Origin: Phytoseiulus persimilis | Taxonomy: Eukaryota > Arthropoda > Arachnida > Mesostigmata > Phytoseiidae | Length of the DNA stretch: 64,000 bases | Direction of reading: 5' to 3' | Assembly (NCBI GenBank): GCA_037576195.1 | Contig: CM075102.1 | Coordinates: 15,868,745-15,932,744 of the forward strand | In this document: piece after piece, positions 26,101 to 39,200 of the stretch | Position numbering within the stretch: the first letter of the stretch is position 1 | How the letters are laid out: each line of letters begins with the position of its first letter | The notes under the pieces: model-generated | The model's input: the letters and a program-made list of their open reading frames with translations, nothing else | What the model was told of the DNA's origin: nothing | Database searches by the model: none | Made by a program: the position numbers and the translations under genes

Positions 26101-27948
26101 CCCATTCACCACACCGCTGACGCAACTCCCCGAACGTAATGTCCATGGTTCCCAACCCGTTCGGGCAGACCTACTCCGACCATTGCAGTTGACGAAGCGC
26201 AGCTGATAACTTCGAAACCTCTTCACCTGGGCTGACTCAGAGTCTGTATTCTTGTTGGGATCGAGAAGAGCTCGGCGTAGAGATACAAACTGGTGATCAT
26301 GCCGATATTCGAGTTGAAACCGCGATCACGAGGGCTGAACGTCCTGCCGCAGCTGAGCGGATCGAGAGTTGGCTTGTTGGTTCATTTGAACCAGTCGAGC
26401 CGACGACAGACTCATGGTTGGAAAACAAACGTTGGCTATCTGGTTTGATGCGGCCGGGGAGTGTGTTCGTTTAATATTTGCTTTGAGAGCAAATAGAAGA
26501 TACAGGACTATTCGTCCGTGGAACACTCGATGGGTTTCTGACCCTTTTGGTTCAGAACGTAATCCTTCCCGGGGACAAAGGAACACTCGCCAGCTTTGAC
26601 ATCTGACGGTTCGTTGAACTTGGCTGTTCGAACGCATGAGCTCAGATACGCAACTCTGTCCGAGGTCTGTGGAGTGCTTAAAAATGCCATTCGAAAACGC
26701 AACAGGAGTCGTGGGAGCGCTCCTTGCTCGAAAAAGGGAAAGCGGGACGGGGATCCGTTCCCTTCGAGAGTCGGGATGAGAGAACAGAGACGGGGTATCA
26801 TTTGAATATATCCCTCTTCTTTTGCCGGTTTCAAAACAAAAATACCCCTGCGGGCATTTTTGAATTTCGGTGATTAGCGATCGCCGACCCGTTCCGGGCG
26901 AAGGGGTCGCAACGTTCGGCGCTTTGCTGAATAAACTGAATAGCGCCGTCGCTGGCGAGATGATGAGTGCGTGGATGTGGGAGCGATCGCAGCAAGATAT
27001 CGTAATTGCATTCCTGCCCCAAACACGAACTGACGATGAATCCCAATTCTATTCTAGTGTTTATCCGTCTCCGGAGCGTGTCATCTCCGTGGGTTTTCGA
27101 ATGTCCCTGAGGGCGCCCATGAACACATGGCTTGCAAATGAACAGTACAGATCCGCTATGAAAGTAGGCGTGATTCCTCACTGATCGCAGCTCCGAGGAG
27201 CAGCGAACGTATTCCCAAAAACCGGTTCATGGCGACTTGAGCAGCTTCTGCGATGCGCGCTCCACGGGTTGAGCCGAGCCGCATCGGATGAGCGAAGCAT
27301 GTGATTATTCGAATTGATCACCCCATGATCCAGCGAATATCTTCCGCAGGTGCCGCTGCAGGAAGTGGGTGATTCTGTTGGTCCTGTTTCCCGGAAGGAC
27401 CGCATGAGCTCTGAACTTGAACGATTCGACCGTGCATCCTGCTCAAGCTTGCTCGGCCCAATAACAGCTTCGAGTGCGCGACCTCCGTTGACTCCGGAAT
27501 CCGGCAAACTTTCCAGACTTCCCGTCTTTTCTGCGACAAGACCTTCACATGAGTTTCCCAAGGTCCTTATATGCTCGAACAGTGTTTCTCGTTGGTATCT
27601 ATGAGTCACGTTCATTTTACAGACACCCATGATTGAATTATTGTTTGGTTCCACGGTGGAATGTACGAGGAGAGCCAGGTAGAGGAAATTGACGCGAGGA
27701 CTCGATGAAAAGAATTCGGAGTGGGTTATAAGAGGAATCGTCCGCTTCAAAACCTAGAACCGTCCCTTCTGGAAAGCTCTACGTGTCCTTCCCTCGAGAT
27801 GAGTTCACGGCACAGCCGAAGCCAGCGTTTTGCTGTTATGCGGCTGATTGCTTGAGCGCTGATAGGGTTTTTTTCTTTTCCTACCGTTGGCGGCAGCAGC
27901 TATATCCGCCCGTATGAGCGGGCAAGTGAGATCTATGAACACGTCGAG

Positions 27949-27972
27949 TGGATGGATAGATAGATAGGTAGC
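27949..27972. repeat. GATA/GGAT microsatellite
   Basis: A short run of imperfect GATG, GATA and GATAG units. Confidence 0.6.
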
Positions 27973-30900
27973 TACATAATACTTTAACGCATATCAGCCG
28001 GATTTTGGCGGGCGTCATCGCACTGTAGCAAACCTCGCTCCGCATATCTGTTCCAGCGTCGAAAATTATCAACGGGTATCGTTTTCTTTCTCTTTGGCCC
28101 GAGTGTTCGTTTCACGATATCCGCAATATTTTCTAGTCTCTGCCCGGAGGTCGACAAAGGATACGACGAGACACATGAGCTCCATCCAAGTCTTCCTGCG
28201 GAGGCAATGTCAAGCTCAGCCTCTACTGTGTCTCCCCAAGCGAGATGAGGAGCAGTCCGATTGCCACCGGACCCAAACCGAGGTTGAGACACCTGGAACC
28301 CTCCGGTTGTGGTCGATTCGACTCGATACGGGGATGGGTAGTGTAATTGTGGCTCGATAGACTGAGCGCTCGATTTCGAGGAACGAGACACAAGATAGGA
28401 GCACCCGCCGTACGGTGGGTGCTCTTCACATCACGCTTGTTGAACGATGGACTCGGAGATGTGCGCTTTGTTCACACATGACCTGCCGCAGTTTCGAGCC
28501 GACAAGTGTTTACCAATTGCTGTTTGTCAAGGGACATCGACGGCACCAGCTCGCCGTCAAATATCGAAGCTGACTGTCCATCCTCGGTTAGGTTATACGA
28601 GACTCAAGGAAGCTCAAAGATGCTGCCGGCAAGCGACCTTTGGTAGAGGTTTCGAGTGATTCGCTTTCCTGTGTTCTTTGCAGTCTCTGATGTTGCAAAA
28701 CAATTTTCCGGACGGTGCGTTGGAGCTGGAGAAAAACACCGACCTTTGTCCGCTGACGAGCAACATGGGCAGCCATGCGCAAGAGCGATTCTGACTGTGA
28801 TGCACGTCTGGAAATAGAGAAACAAATATACATACACTCCTAGGTGTGACGGAGGTTGGGCCCTTGAACCGCTGCCACAATAGTGATGCGGAACTTCGAG
28901 TTGGGGACGAGGAGCGCCCGAAAATATCAGAGTCTCAGAAACACGTGCGAAACCTCGGTGGATTTTCTCTCAGAAAACTCGTCCAGAAAAAGAAATCGGG
29001 ATAATGTGTCAGCATGTATAATTGTGAACATTGGGGTCAGAATAAGGAAAAGGGAGAGAATCTTATCGCGTCGTCGACGAGCAATGTAATCCAGTCGCTA
29101 CTGCGAACGAGAAACCAGTTGTGACACAAGGAGCCGTCGTGCATCACGAGAGATGTACATTCTAAGGAAGCAAACAGCAGAATACGACAAGAGTACGCAT
29201 CGAGCTCCTATGATACTGTTCGATGGATCAGCCCATTCTGTGGGGAACGGGGAATGATACTTCTCGTAACCATTCGGCGAGAACAGTTACTGGACAGTTG
29301 TGTCTTCCGAGTCATCTGAAATGCGATCGCTTGCGAACCAGAGCGCTTCCAAGAAGGCTCATCCTCGAGCTGCGTGCGCTCCAGAAACGTCAGGAGCTTC
29401 CCATGAGTTCTCCGGCCCGCTCTTTGGTCATGGGTCTTCCGAGTTGTATTCCATACCTTCTCTGCGCTAGAGAGCTTGTCACGCTCGAGCGGCTTCTCGC
29501 AGTGCGCCCATCGCAGGTATCGCTCGCTATCGCTCAGCAACAAGTAGCCATCGCACGCAATGGATCGACTACGAGAACGCATTTTTGTCAGGTCACCGAA
29601 CCGTGAGAGGAGATTCCCGGGCTCTCCTTGGGCCGATTCCCTCGATTGAGAAACATCGGACTATCTCTTGGCTTCTGGAAGATTCCTCAGAAGCAGCAAT
29701 AGGAGCTCCTCGAGAGATCACCTTCCCATCCTTCTGAACCCAGCAAAATAACACACCATGAGAGTTTTTAGTCTTTGGGTACAGGCAGAAGGTAAAACAA
29801 GGATTTCTTAGTAAAGCGCGTCATCTAGAAGCCTGTTTCGAAACTTGATAGGCTGTGATGTTGAGTTTGGCGAAGACCACGAAAGAGCAAGGCTCCCGCC
29901 TACTCAGATGACGCGAATCTCGTGGCTCCAACAACGGGAACACAGCAATGCGCACTTCCGGAACCGCGAAACGCTGTAGAGGAGATTCGCGGTGGAAACC
30001 TCGAAACATAACTCATCATCGCCCTCATCCGAGGCTGCGGATGTATCGTTCGCATGTTTCAAACCGATCGAACCGATGAATCGGAGGTACATGGCTCTCA
30101 GCGAAGACGACGAGAGCTGAGGAATATTTCCTCGAGAAGCGCTTCCACGGACTCGTCTCGTTTGCCTCCATCGCAGATCGTGTCCTTGCCGTGGTTGGAA
30201 CACAATGAGCAGCTCTTATCAAGTCGCGCTCGGCTGCCCAAGCAACATAGTGTTATGTTTCTTCCATAATTCTTCATGAACAAAGTCACACCTCAGGAAA
30301 TTTTCCTGAACCCGACTACAATCGAACTTGACTTCCCAAACTAGACCAGGTCCAGAATCGTCGGCTGAATGACTGTACTGATTCATGATTAACCGGAGCG
30401 ATAGGAATCCTCTACGCCAATCTCTGATTGAGGAGTACAGAAACAGCGGCAAGGGCTCACTGTGAATCGACGGGTGCGCCACCGAAGTCCGGGCTGGCCT
30501 TCACTACGATGGCGTACCCGAACGATAGGATGAACCTTGACGCGTCGGGCGGAACTCCTCTTTCGGAGATCGTTCCGTCATTTTCCGCGTGGGCGTCACG
30601 AGTCGTTCTTCTCTCTGATTTTGGAAGAATGCCACAGAGATACCCTCAGTACGACACGTTCGCATCTTGATTGAGTATCACTCAGGTTGGTCTCAGGAAT
30701 TAAGATTTCGACCAACCGGAATTATTTTTATTCTTATTCATTATAGCGGTCTCGCTTCCCTCCCCCGAGCGTTTTTCGATTCCGTCAATTGATTCCCGCG
30801 AGCGATTCCCCATCGAATCAGTAGTTAGTCAGGTGTCGACGCACGCGTGGTTGATGTCGACGCTGAGGCGGTAGTCTCCTCGAAGCACGAGTTCATCAAG

Positions 30901-33183
30901 TGTAACCACGATGATCAGGCGTGTTACGTACGAGTCTGGCTCGTATTCAGAACGACGACGACGGAGAGCGAGGTAGCTATCACAATAATGGCCGACAGAG
31001 AGAATCGTTCGGTCGGCCGATGGTGGTCCTCGGCTGTCCGGCCAGATTGAATGGAGTGGGAACGAACGGCTCGCATTCACGCGAGCGCGTCTCGGACGAG
31101 CGAGGGGTGTCAATGGCTGACTGACTTCCTGACCGACCGAAAGGTTGCTCGAAAGGCTGGCTTAAGTCTCCAGCCGTAATCCACAGGCGTAACAGGGCCT
31201 GCGGCAGGGTGAAGGCGTCTTCGCGTTGGCCGCCAAGCCGCTTGGCCGCCAGTCGGCCGCCGACCTGCCGGACCGGGGGAGTCATGCCTGTTGTGGGGTG
31301 GAGCTCGTGCCACTCGTGAAATATGCACGCTTACAGAGCCGCCCTTGTGGCTAAAAAGGAGAACACGATACCTCCTGCCCGCCCGCCCGCCTGGTTGGCT
31401 GGCTGGCCTCCTTGCTAGCGAGATGGCAGGCTGACCGGTCAGCGAGCTGACGGCTTGCTTGCCCGACTGCATCACCATTACCGATAAGTAACGAAAACAA
31501 CTTTGGCCAACGACGACGACGACAGAGAACATTAGTTCAAAGCAACAGCCGCGGCAACGAAATACACTGCATCAACGAACAGCAATAAATAACCAAAGCG
31601 AACAGCGCCGAGAGGATACTGAGAACATACTGTTCATATCTTATCATTCGACCCGCGCCGCCTCGTGTCGCAGATGTTGCCGCGGACAGTCGGAGTGATT
31701 GGCCGCGGACGGAGTAGAGAATCCTCGTGATTGCTAAGCATGGGGACGCGTTGAGTTTCGACGGGGAACCTTCTGAGCGGATGCCGCCATAAAGGCACAT
31801 GTTAGCTGTTTCGTGCAGAACTGCAGCCACCCCCTTCGCACAGCTGGCCGATAACTTGTTTAACCCACATCGGGTCGGGGGCCGAGTCGAGCGCTGGGCA
31901 CGCAAACCATCAAAGCATTGATTGATGCATCCGCGCATCATCTGTAACAAATCTCTTCTCCGAATAGATGAAGTGCCTCCCTCCAGATAGTTTCGGACCC
32001 CATTGAGGGATCTCTTCGATTCCGAACACGGGCGTGAGATCGGACCAAGAGTCTAACCTCAAAGGCCGACCGACAGCGATTGCCTCCGCACGTGATGAGC
32101 AGCCTTTGTTGCTCCGTTTCGCAGTGGAGCCAAAGCATCGACCTCAGAGCGGATCGATCTATCCTCTCTGAATCCCCGCCTGGAGAGATTCAGGAGTTGC
32201 GAAGCCGCGGTTCCGGAACCGGCGCTCCTGGGACTCGTGGATTCCAGCCGCGGCCAAACTCAAACGGACCTTTCGGGCGAGAATCGGTGCTCATATTGAA
32301 TTAAACGTCTTCTCGCAGCTAGTTGATCGCACGTACGGGAGCGCTCCGGACCAATTCCAAAGCACCCTCGAAGAACGTCTCGCGACGAGCGGCCGTTCGC
32401 CTGGACGCTCCGTCGTTCGCTCGTCATGATCAGTCGATGGAGCTGGAAGTGAATCGGCGCGCGTTCGCCTAATCCCGAGAGTGTCACAATTGTTTGCTTC
32501 GCCGGGAATAGATGCCAAAGATCTTTCGCGGGTGAATTCCGAGTGAGTCGATCAGCCGCTGCTGCTGCTGCCGGCATCGCCTCCAGACGCTGGGGCCCGG
32601 AATGGAGAGCACGAGTACAGATCCGAAATCGAGCCCAGATTTTCTGGAAGCAAATCACTCGGTTCACGAGTGTTTGTGAGTCAGTCCGTCGCCGCAGTCC
32701 ACACGCAGCGCGCTTTTGTACGATTGCCCTCTGACCGTGATAATAACGTGAGACGAACACCAAGCACCGATGGAAAAACCCCAAGTTCTTCGAGAGAGCT
32801 CCTTTGAAGTCCCTGGGGCGCACTGCGGCTGCAATCTTTCCGATGAGATTATCTTTTTAATCGCCCTCCTGTCCCAGGAGAGGAACCAGACTGGAAACCG
32901 GATGTTCGTCTCCTGCATCATCGGGTCCGATGAGGCGCGGGTGGGGCGAGGTGTGAGCGCGGGCTCGTTGGTGCCAGCCAACCTCCCAGCCAGCCAATCA
33001 ATTTGAGAGCGGATTTGTCTCCTCTTTCTTCGATAGCGGTTTCTGGCGGCTAGAGCGACGAGCTGAATATTGACACAACAAGCGACAATCAGAAGATACT
33101 TGAGAGCAAGATACGAGAGACTGACTGGCCGCCCGCTTGCCCGCCCGCCAGGCAAGGGAAGCGCTGGTACAAAAGGCGCGCTC

Positions 33184-33201
33184 CACACGGTATTCCGTGT
33201 G
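33184..33201. promoter_or_regulatory. Perfect inverted repeat just before the apolipophorin start codon
   Basis: CACACGG and CCGTGTG form a perfect 7-bp inverted repeat with a 4-bp TATT spacer, ending 8 bases before the ATG at 33210. If transcribed it would be a strong short hairpin in the 5' leader. As DNA it is a palindromic site. Function is unknown. The TSS was not located, and only a weak TATA-like TACAAAA lies just upstream near 33170. Confidence 0.45.
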
Positions 33202-33209
33202 CGACCAAT

Positions 33210-36200
33210 ATGGGACCTCCAATTTCAGTTGGGGTAGGCTTGTGCCTCCTCTTCATCGTCGGAGGATCTTTTGCTGGTAAGTAGCTGGAACCGTGCAACT
33301 GTGTGCAAGCGAGTTGTGTGCGACTTGGATTACGACCATGGTTTCTCCACTCCTTCAGGTCCTCTCCTGACAAAGGATGAGCCCGAGTGTTTCAAGGGAT
33401 TGCCTGTCGGCAAAACCTTCGTGTATCAGTACGCAGGAGTTAGCAAAATTGAGAACGATGACGTGACCCAGGAAGTGAATTTCTCGGCCGACGTGGTCGT
33501 TTCGGTTCCTCGAGAATGTGTCCTCGGCATCCAGCTGAGGAACGTGGTATCGCCTCACGAGAAGTTCGTGCATACCCTCCAGAACGACATCATCGAGGTA
33601 AGGAACCCGGTCTCCGCTCAGTTTGACCCTCACGACACGTCACCGTTGTCTTTCCGGCTACTTGCTTTGCCTGGTACCGGAACCGAGAGAAATTTCTCGC
33701 GCTGAGAACGATCTCGCGAAAATTTCCGATTCGAAAAAGGACGCCGAGACCGACTCGAATGCACGATCAACAGCCATCTCTGTCCCGGCGCATCCATGAC
33801 TAACTGACGCTGTTCATCAACTCCACAGGTCCGCATGGATAAAGGTGTCATCAAAGGAATCAAGCACAACCCCGACGAGCCCGTATGGGCCCTGAACGTG
33901 AAGCGAGCTATTGTTTCGATGCTTCAAACGCCGTTGGACGCCCGCGAAGGTCAAGTCGAGACCAACGAAAAGGATGTCCTCGGTATCTGCAAAACGACCT
34001 ACGTTCCGATCGAGGAGTCGGGAGGCGACGTCATCATCGGCAAATCGAAGGCCCTCTTGTCGTGCGAAGCCCGAACTCAGAGCACTCGAAGCATTTTCTT
34101 CACGCCCTACGATGCACCCCTCTCGGTGAGTCCGTGATTAACGTGCATTTCGTTCACGGCTTTTTAGCGATCGACGTTCGACCGACCAGGGACCGTGATT
34201 CTGTTCAGAACCACGATGCTCGATCAGACCTGATTTCTGAGAGCTTACTGGGGAGCCACGCGCTCGATCGGATGGATGGGATTACCTTCCGAACAGACCC
34301 GTTCCCTGAATCTCAGGCGCTTGTTCTCTGTGGGCCTCTTGAGGAAACTCGAAGACATCTTCGACTAACGACGCTAAATGTTTACTCGTCCATGCCGCTT
34401 TCGACCGGATCAAGCGACGACCGTTTCGCTGTTGCACGCCGCCGCCGTCGTCGACCATCGAGCGCGACGACGGTAGCGCAAATAATCAGCACGGCCGCAA
34501 CGGAGATCGTGGTGATGATAAAAGAGAACGACAACTGCCTGATGACTCAATAGCTAGGATAGGGAGAAACCGATGTCAGAGCATCGCTGTCATTCCTCGT
34601 CTTCTCCCGATTCTCCTCGCTCACTGAGACAGGAAGTCAGCCATTTGCACTCTCACGAGCTCATGAAAGACTTTTTCCTTTCCTGAAAGGCAGCGAGTTG
34701 ACTCGCAACCGACCCGCGGCCAACCCACATTCAATTCGAAGTCGACCCTGCACGTTCGTGTTTTTCTCCCCTTGTTCGCGACTCAGTAGCGCATAGCCTC
34801 ACAGGAAGCAAGACGCATTTGGTGCATTCTTTTTTTCAACTTCCACTCGGAGACTATCGCTCCGTTCCCCTGTCCGCTCACTCGCTCTTCGGTATCGACC
34901 CGATTTGAAGTTTTTCGTTCCGTTCCTAAATCACAAGGCCTCGATGCGATGAATAGTTTTCGCCGAGGGAGTCCGTTCCCTCCCACTGCTCCCGAAAGCG
35001 TCGCCTCAAGGAACATCCCAGGAGTCAATTTAATCCGCGTCGCTAAGCAGCGTTCATGGATCGCGAAGCTGCGATGCCACCGGAAAAAGGAGGGCGGCGG
35101 GCTGGTTCGCGCAGAAACTCCAGTTTCCGCGCGCTCGCCGCACGGCCAGAAATAGTCACGATTATCTCACCGCTCCCGGAGTCTCCCCGCTGTCTGTCAA
35201 GTGTCGGGACCGCGAGTACGTCAGCCCGATTGATTCAAGATCGCGGTCTATCCGATGCTTGCAACTTGACTCTTGGACTGCGCGGCGCCCTGAGACCGGC
35301 TTGTTGACTGGCGAGAAAGATAAACAGGAGAGTCCGAGTTACATCTTCAAGAGGATTTCAAGAGAGAAACTCGAGACGAGATCGAATCAGACTGTAGATA
35401 ACCGGTAGGGTCTAGAGCGCGAATCGGTATGGACGGATGTGGATTCGCTGATAACTTTCGGAAACGGCGGCAGGTTCCAGCACGTTGATTCCCGAAGTTT
35501 CGAGGAAGTCGGTCGATCGATCGATGCTGGACGGCGCATCGACCAGTAAACGATGAAGAATCGAGCGCCTCTGTGAATTATAGATGATCGTCTTCCTCCT
35601 CGTCGACGGCTTATTGGCGCGGATCACGCCTCGCCTCCATAGCCGGCCGGCTGGAGAGATCGTTTTTTTCTTTCTCGCGCCGAGGGATTACACTCGCATC
35701 GACGTTTTATCGGCGGATGAACGGCTCGTCTACTTAATAGACAGCATGCGTAAACGATGCCCAAATAACGGGGGTGATTTCGTAGGCGTGGGCGAACGCC
35801 TATGCAAACGACGCACTCCGTCCAGCCGGTCGGCTACGAGTTCGTGAGTTCTGCACTCTTCCACATGAGTCGTTCGTTCTAAGAGATGCCGTCTCTGTTC
35901 ACAGGACATCCGCACGACCCCACTCGCTGCCGGAGTCTACAACTGCCAGCATACCATCAACAAGGCCACCGGAGTCATCAAGAAGGCCTCCTGCCAACAG
36001 AAGGAGAAACTTCTCCTCTCCCAGCAGGCTTCTGCCACTCCCGGAGTCATTTCTCTCGTGACCTCCGAAACGTCCCTCGAGCTCCTGCGCGAGGAGGATG
36101 GAGCGCAGAACGTCCGATCTGCCACTTACCGGAGCTCGTGCCTCGTTTTCGATCACGATTTCGAGCACGAACACTCCCGAGAATCTCTCGTTGCCGCCAC

Positions 36201-39200
36201 CGACCGCTACTGCGATTCGATGAAACCCGACGTCCGCCCTGAGTCCGGCAAACTCTTCGGAGACCTGATCAAGGCGATGCGCTCCGCTTCGCAGGCCGAA
36301 ATCTCAAATGTTTACAGCTCGCTGGACAACAAGCCCTGCGACACCAAGAAGCTGAAGTCCGCCTTCATGGACGTCCTCGGCATGGCTGGAACCACCGGAT
36401 CCGTCGAAATGATCGCCAAGTTCATCCAGAACGGCGAGCACAAGGAGCACCACCAGAAATGGCTCAAGTCGCTGGCCTACCTCGCGAACCCCACCCACGA
36501 GATGGTTTCCGCGATGATCCCGGCCGTGCAGGCGGCTGACGCCAAGTCTGCAAAGTCGATCCTCTTGCCCGTCTCCGCGATGGCGAACACCTTCTGCAAG
36601 CTGCAATACGACGAATGCGACCAGGTCGCTGCCATCAGGCAACTCCTGTCCGTTCTCGTCAAGAAACTCGAGAACGATTGCTCCGGCGATCGGGAAGTTG
36701 TCGTCGCCACCTTGAAAGCCCTCGGCAACTTGGGCGTCAGCGGAGGCTACCACAACAAGATCATGAAGTGCATGAACGACAAACCCACAGACATCCGCAC
36801 CTACACTCTCAGAGCTTTCCGTAAGGTTTGCGACAGCGAAGTCACCCAGCAGATGCTGAGTCTCTACGCCGACCAGAGCGAGGACGTCGAAGTGAGAATC
36901 GGCGCCTACCTGAACGCCATGCGTTGCGCTGATTCCGACACGATGGCCAGGATCGTCAGCGTCTACGAGACCGAGAAGGTTGTCCAAGGTACGCTGAGTT
37001 TCCTCTTCCGTCAAACAAACCCCTCCCGCCATGGTATCACCGACCGAGTGTCAAGCTTCGCTGGGGGAAATATCTCGTGACTGGATTCAGTTCTAATAGA
37101 TATCTCCTCATTCTAGTCGGATCTTTCGTGTACTCTCACATGAGAGTCATCCACGAGTCGGAATGCCCTCTCAAGGCTGAGCTCAAGCGTCTTCTCGCAT
37201 CGTTCCCTGTCTCCGCTAAGTTCTCCAGCGATCCGAGCAAATTCTCTCAGAATTTCGAGTACTCGAAGTTCCTGGACGCGATCAACTTCGGTGGAGTCGC
37301 CGATGCTTCCGTTGTGTTCAGCCCGAAATCCTTCCTCCCGCGGTCGGCTAGCCTCAATCTGTCCCTGGATCTCTTCTCCCAACAAATCAACCTTCTCGAG
37401 GTAAGTTCCATCCGGGCTCTCTCGACACGGAGAAGCTTCTCTCGCAATGCCGTCCCGAGTCGACGCCAGGGGCTAATCAGCGAGAAATCCCATTCCAGGT
37501 CGGAGGCCGTGCCGAAGGTCTTGAGAAGATCGTCGAGCAATTCCTCGGACGCAGCGGTCCTCGTCGCACGCGACGGGCCACCAAAGAGGACACCGACGTG
37601 GAACGATTCGACAGCGAGTTCAAGAACGAAATCGCTACCGGCGAGAAAATGTCCTTCTACGTGAACGTTTTCGGCAACGAAATCGACTTCGTCGAGTACA
37701 ACTCGCTCCGGGAGCTCACGAGCGAGCTCCTCACCTCCGCCATCAAAGTAGCCTCCCTCCACCCGTCCAATTTCCTGAATAACCTCGTCCTCGAAGGTGA
37801 GATCGACGTCGTCAAAAACGCGCTGCTGGTCGACAACACCGTCAGCACCGCAACGATCTCGGGTCTCGGCCTGGTCCTGGACATGCGCGCAGTTTCGAAC
37901 GTCGCCCTCAAGGCTTCCGCCCCGATGGCCACCGAGACCGGGGTCATGAAGGCTTCTCTCGCTCCCAGCGCCGTCGTCCAGGTCGACGGATCTCTGACGC
38001 TCAGCGCCGGAGTTTTCCGTCACGGTGCCCGCTTCACCTCCACCATCCACACGTCATCGATCGTCGACGTCGAAGTCACCCGACGTGAGGGCGAGTTCAA
38101 GTTCCGATTCAACACCCCCCGCGACAAGCTCGAGATCCTCAACGCCAAGTCCGAAGTCTACGCGATCCAGGGCGACTACGAGACCCCGATCACGGCCAAG
38201 GAGGTCCGCAACCTCGACGGATGCACGATCCAGCTGCCCGAAATCCTCGGAATGTCGGCTTGCATCTCAGGCACCGTGCCCAAGCCCTGGTACATGGCGG
38301 GACGCGGATTCGCCCGGCCCTACAACTACGCCCTCACCCTCGAGAAGACCGACACGACGATGGAAGGCATCGAGTTCACCGTTCTGAGCTCCCCGAGCAG
38401 CCTCAGCGTGGTCCTCGACACCCCGGGGGCCACCGTCGATCGTCGCAGGGAGATCCACTTCAAGAACACGAACTACAGCTACACCGTCCGGGGCCAGTGG
38501 CCGCAGAAGTCGTTCTACTTCGGAGTAACTTCCGACACCGAGGACTTCGTCGTCTTCAAGACCGTCGACAGGAAGAGCCAGAAGGAGACCGAGTACGCCG
38601 TCCGGGTCAAAAACGGCCTCGGCAGCATTTTCATCAGCCCCGAACTCCGGGTCGAGTTCGTGTGCCCCCATCTGCGGGAACCTCTCACGGTGGACATCAA
38701 GAGCGCAGCTGCCAAGACCGAGATCTTGAGCAACTATCCTAAATCCAATCCTCTCAACCTCACCTACGTTTTCGACAGCAGGAGTCTCAACATGACCGTC
38801 TCCGCCGGCGACTTCGAGGCGAGCAGCAGGTTCACCAACAGCTTCGACCCGTCGAACTGGCACACGATTCTCCACACCACCTACAGACTCGGCCAGCAGA
38901 AGACGCAGAAGTTCCACTACGAGTTCAAAATCAAGAGCGAACAGCTCGAGAACGGACGGCACAGGTCAGGAGTTTTCACTTGGACCTCCACCTGCCATCC
39001 CCAGTACAACCACAAGATCGCTTTCGACGCTCAGTGCCAGGGCGACAACCGGAAACACAAGATCCAGGCCTGGTGGGGCGAGAAGTTCACCGATGAGGAC
39101 AAGACCATCCGCATCGCTCTCGACTCGAAGAAGAAGGGAACTTTCGGGTACGGCAGCATGACGACCATCCAGATCCGCAGCCAGGTCTACTCGCCGGCGT

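Larger units (their letters stand above)
12513..33183. other. Long gene-poor stretch
   Basis: No coding exon could be supported in these roughly 20 kb. Open frames up to about 210 codons occur on both strands, but none has recognisable domains, consistent codon bias or convincing splice signals. The stretch probably holds the 5' intron(s) and promoter of the minus-strand Beat gene plus upstream regulatory DNA of the apolipophorin gene. Simple repeats are listed separately. GC-rich low-complexity patches occur near 15.76-15.81 kb and 31.2-31.45 kb. Confidence 0.45.

Noticed and set aside
27178-27750. 190-codon minus-strand open frame
   Set aside because: No domain, no splice context and no codon bias; plausible by chance at this base composition.
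32260-32823. 187-codon minus-strand frame upstream of apolipophorin
   Set aside because: No motif, and it overlaps a likely regulatory region; treated as chance.
36304-37032. 242-codon minus-strand open frame within apolipophorin exon 4
   Set aside because: It is a shadow of the GC3-rich coding exon on the other strand. The same applies to the long minus-strand frames at 37247-38050, 38966-40681, 41560-42438 and 43243-44250.
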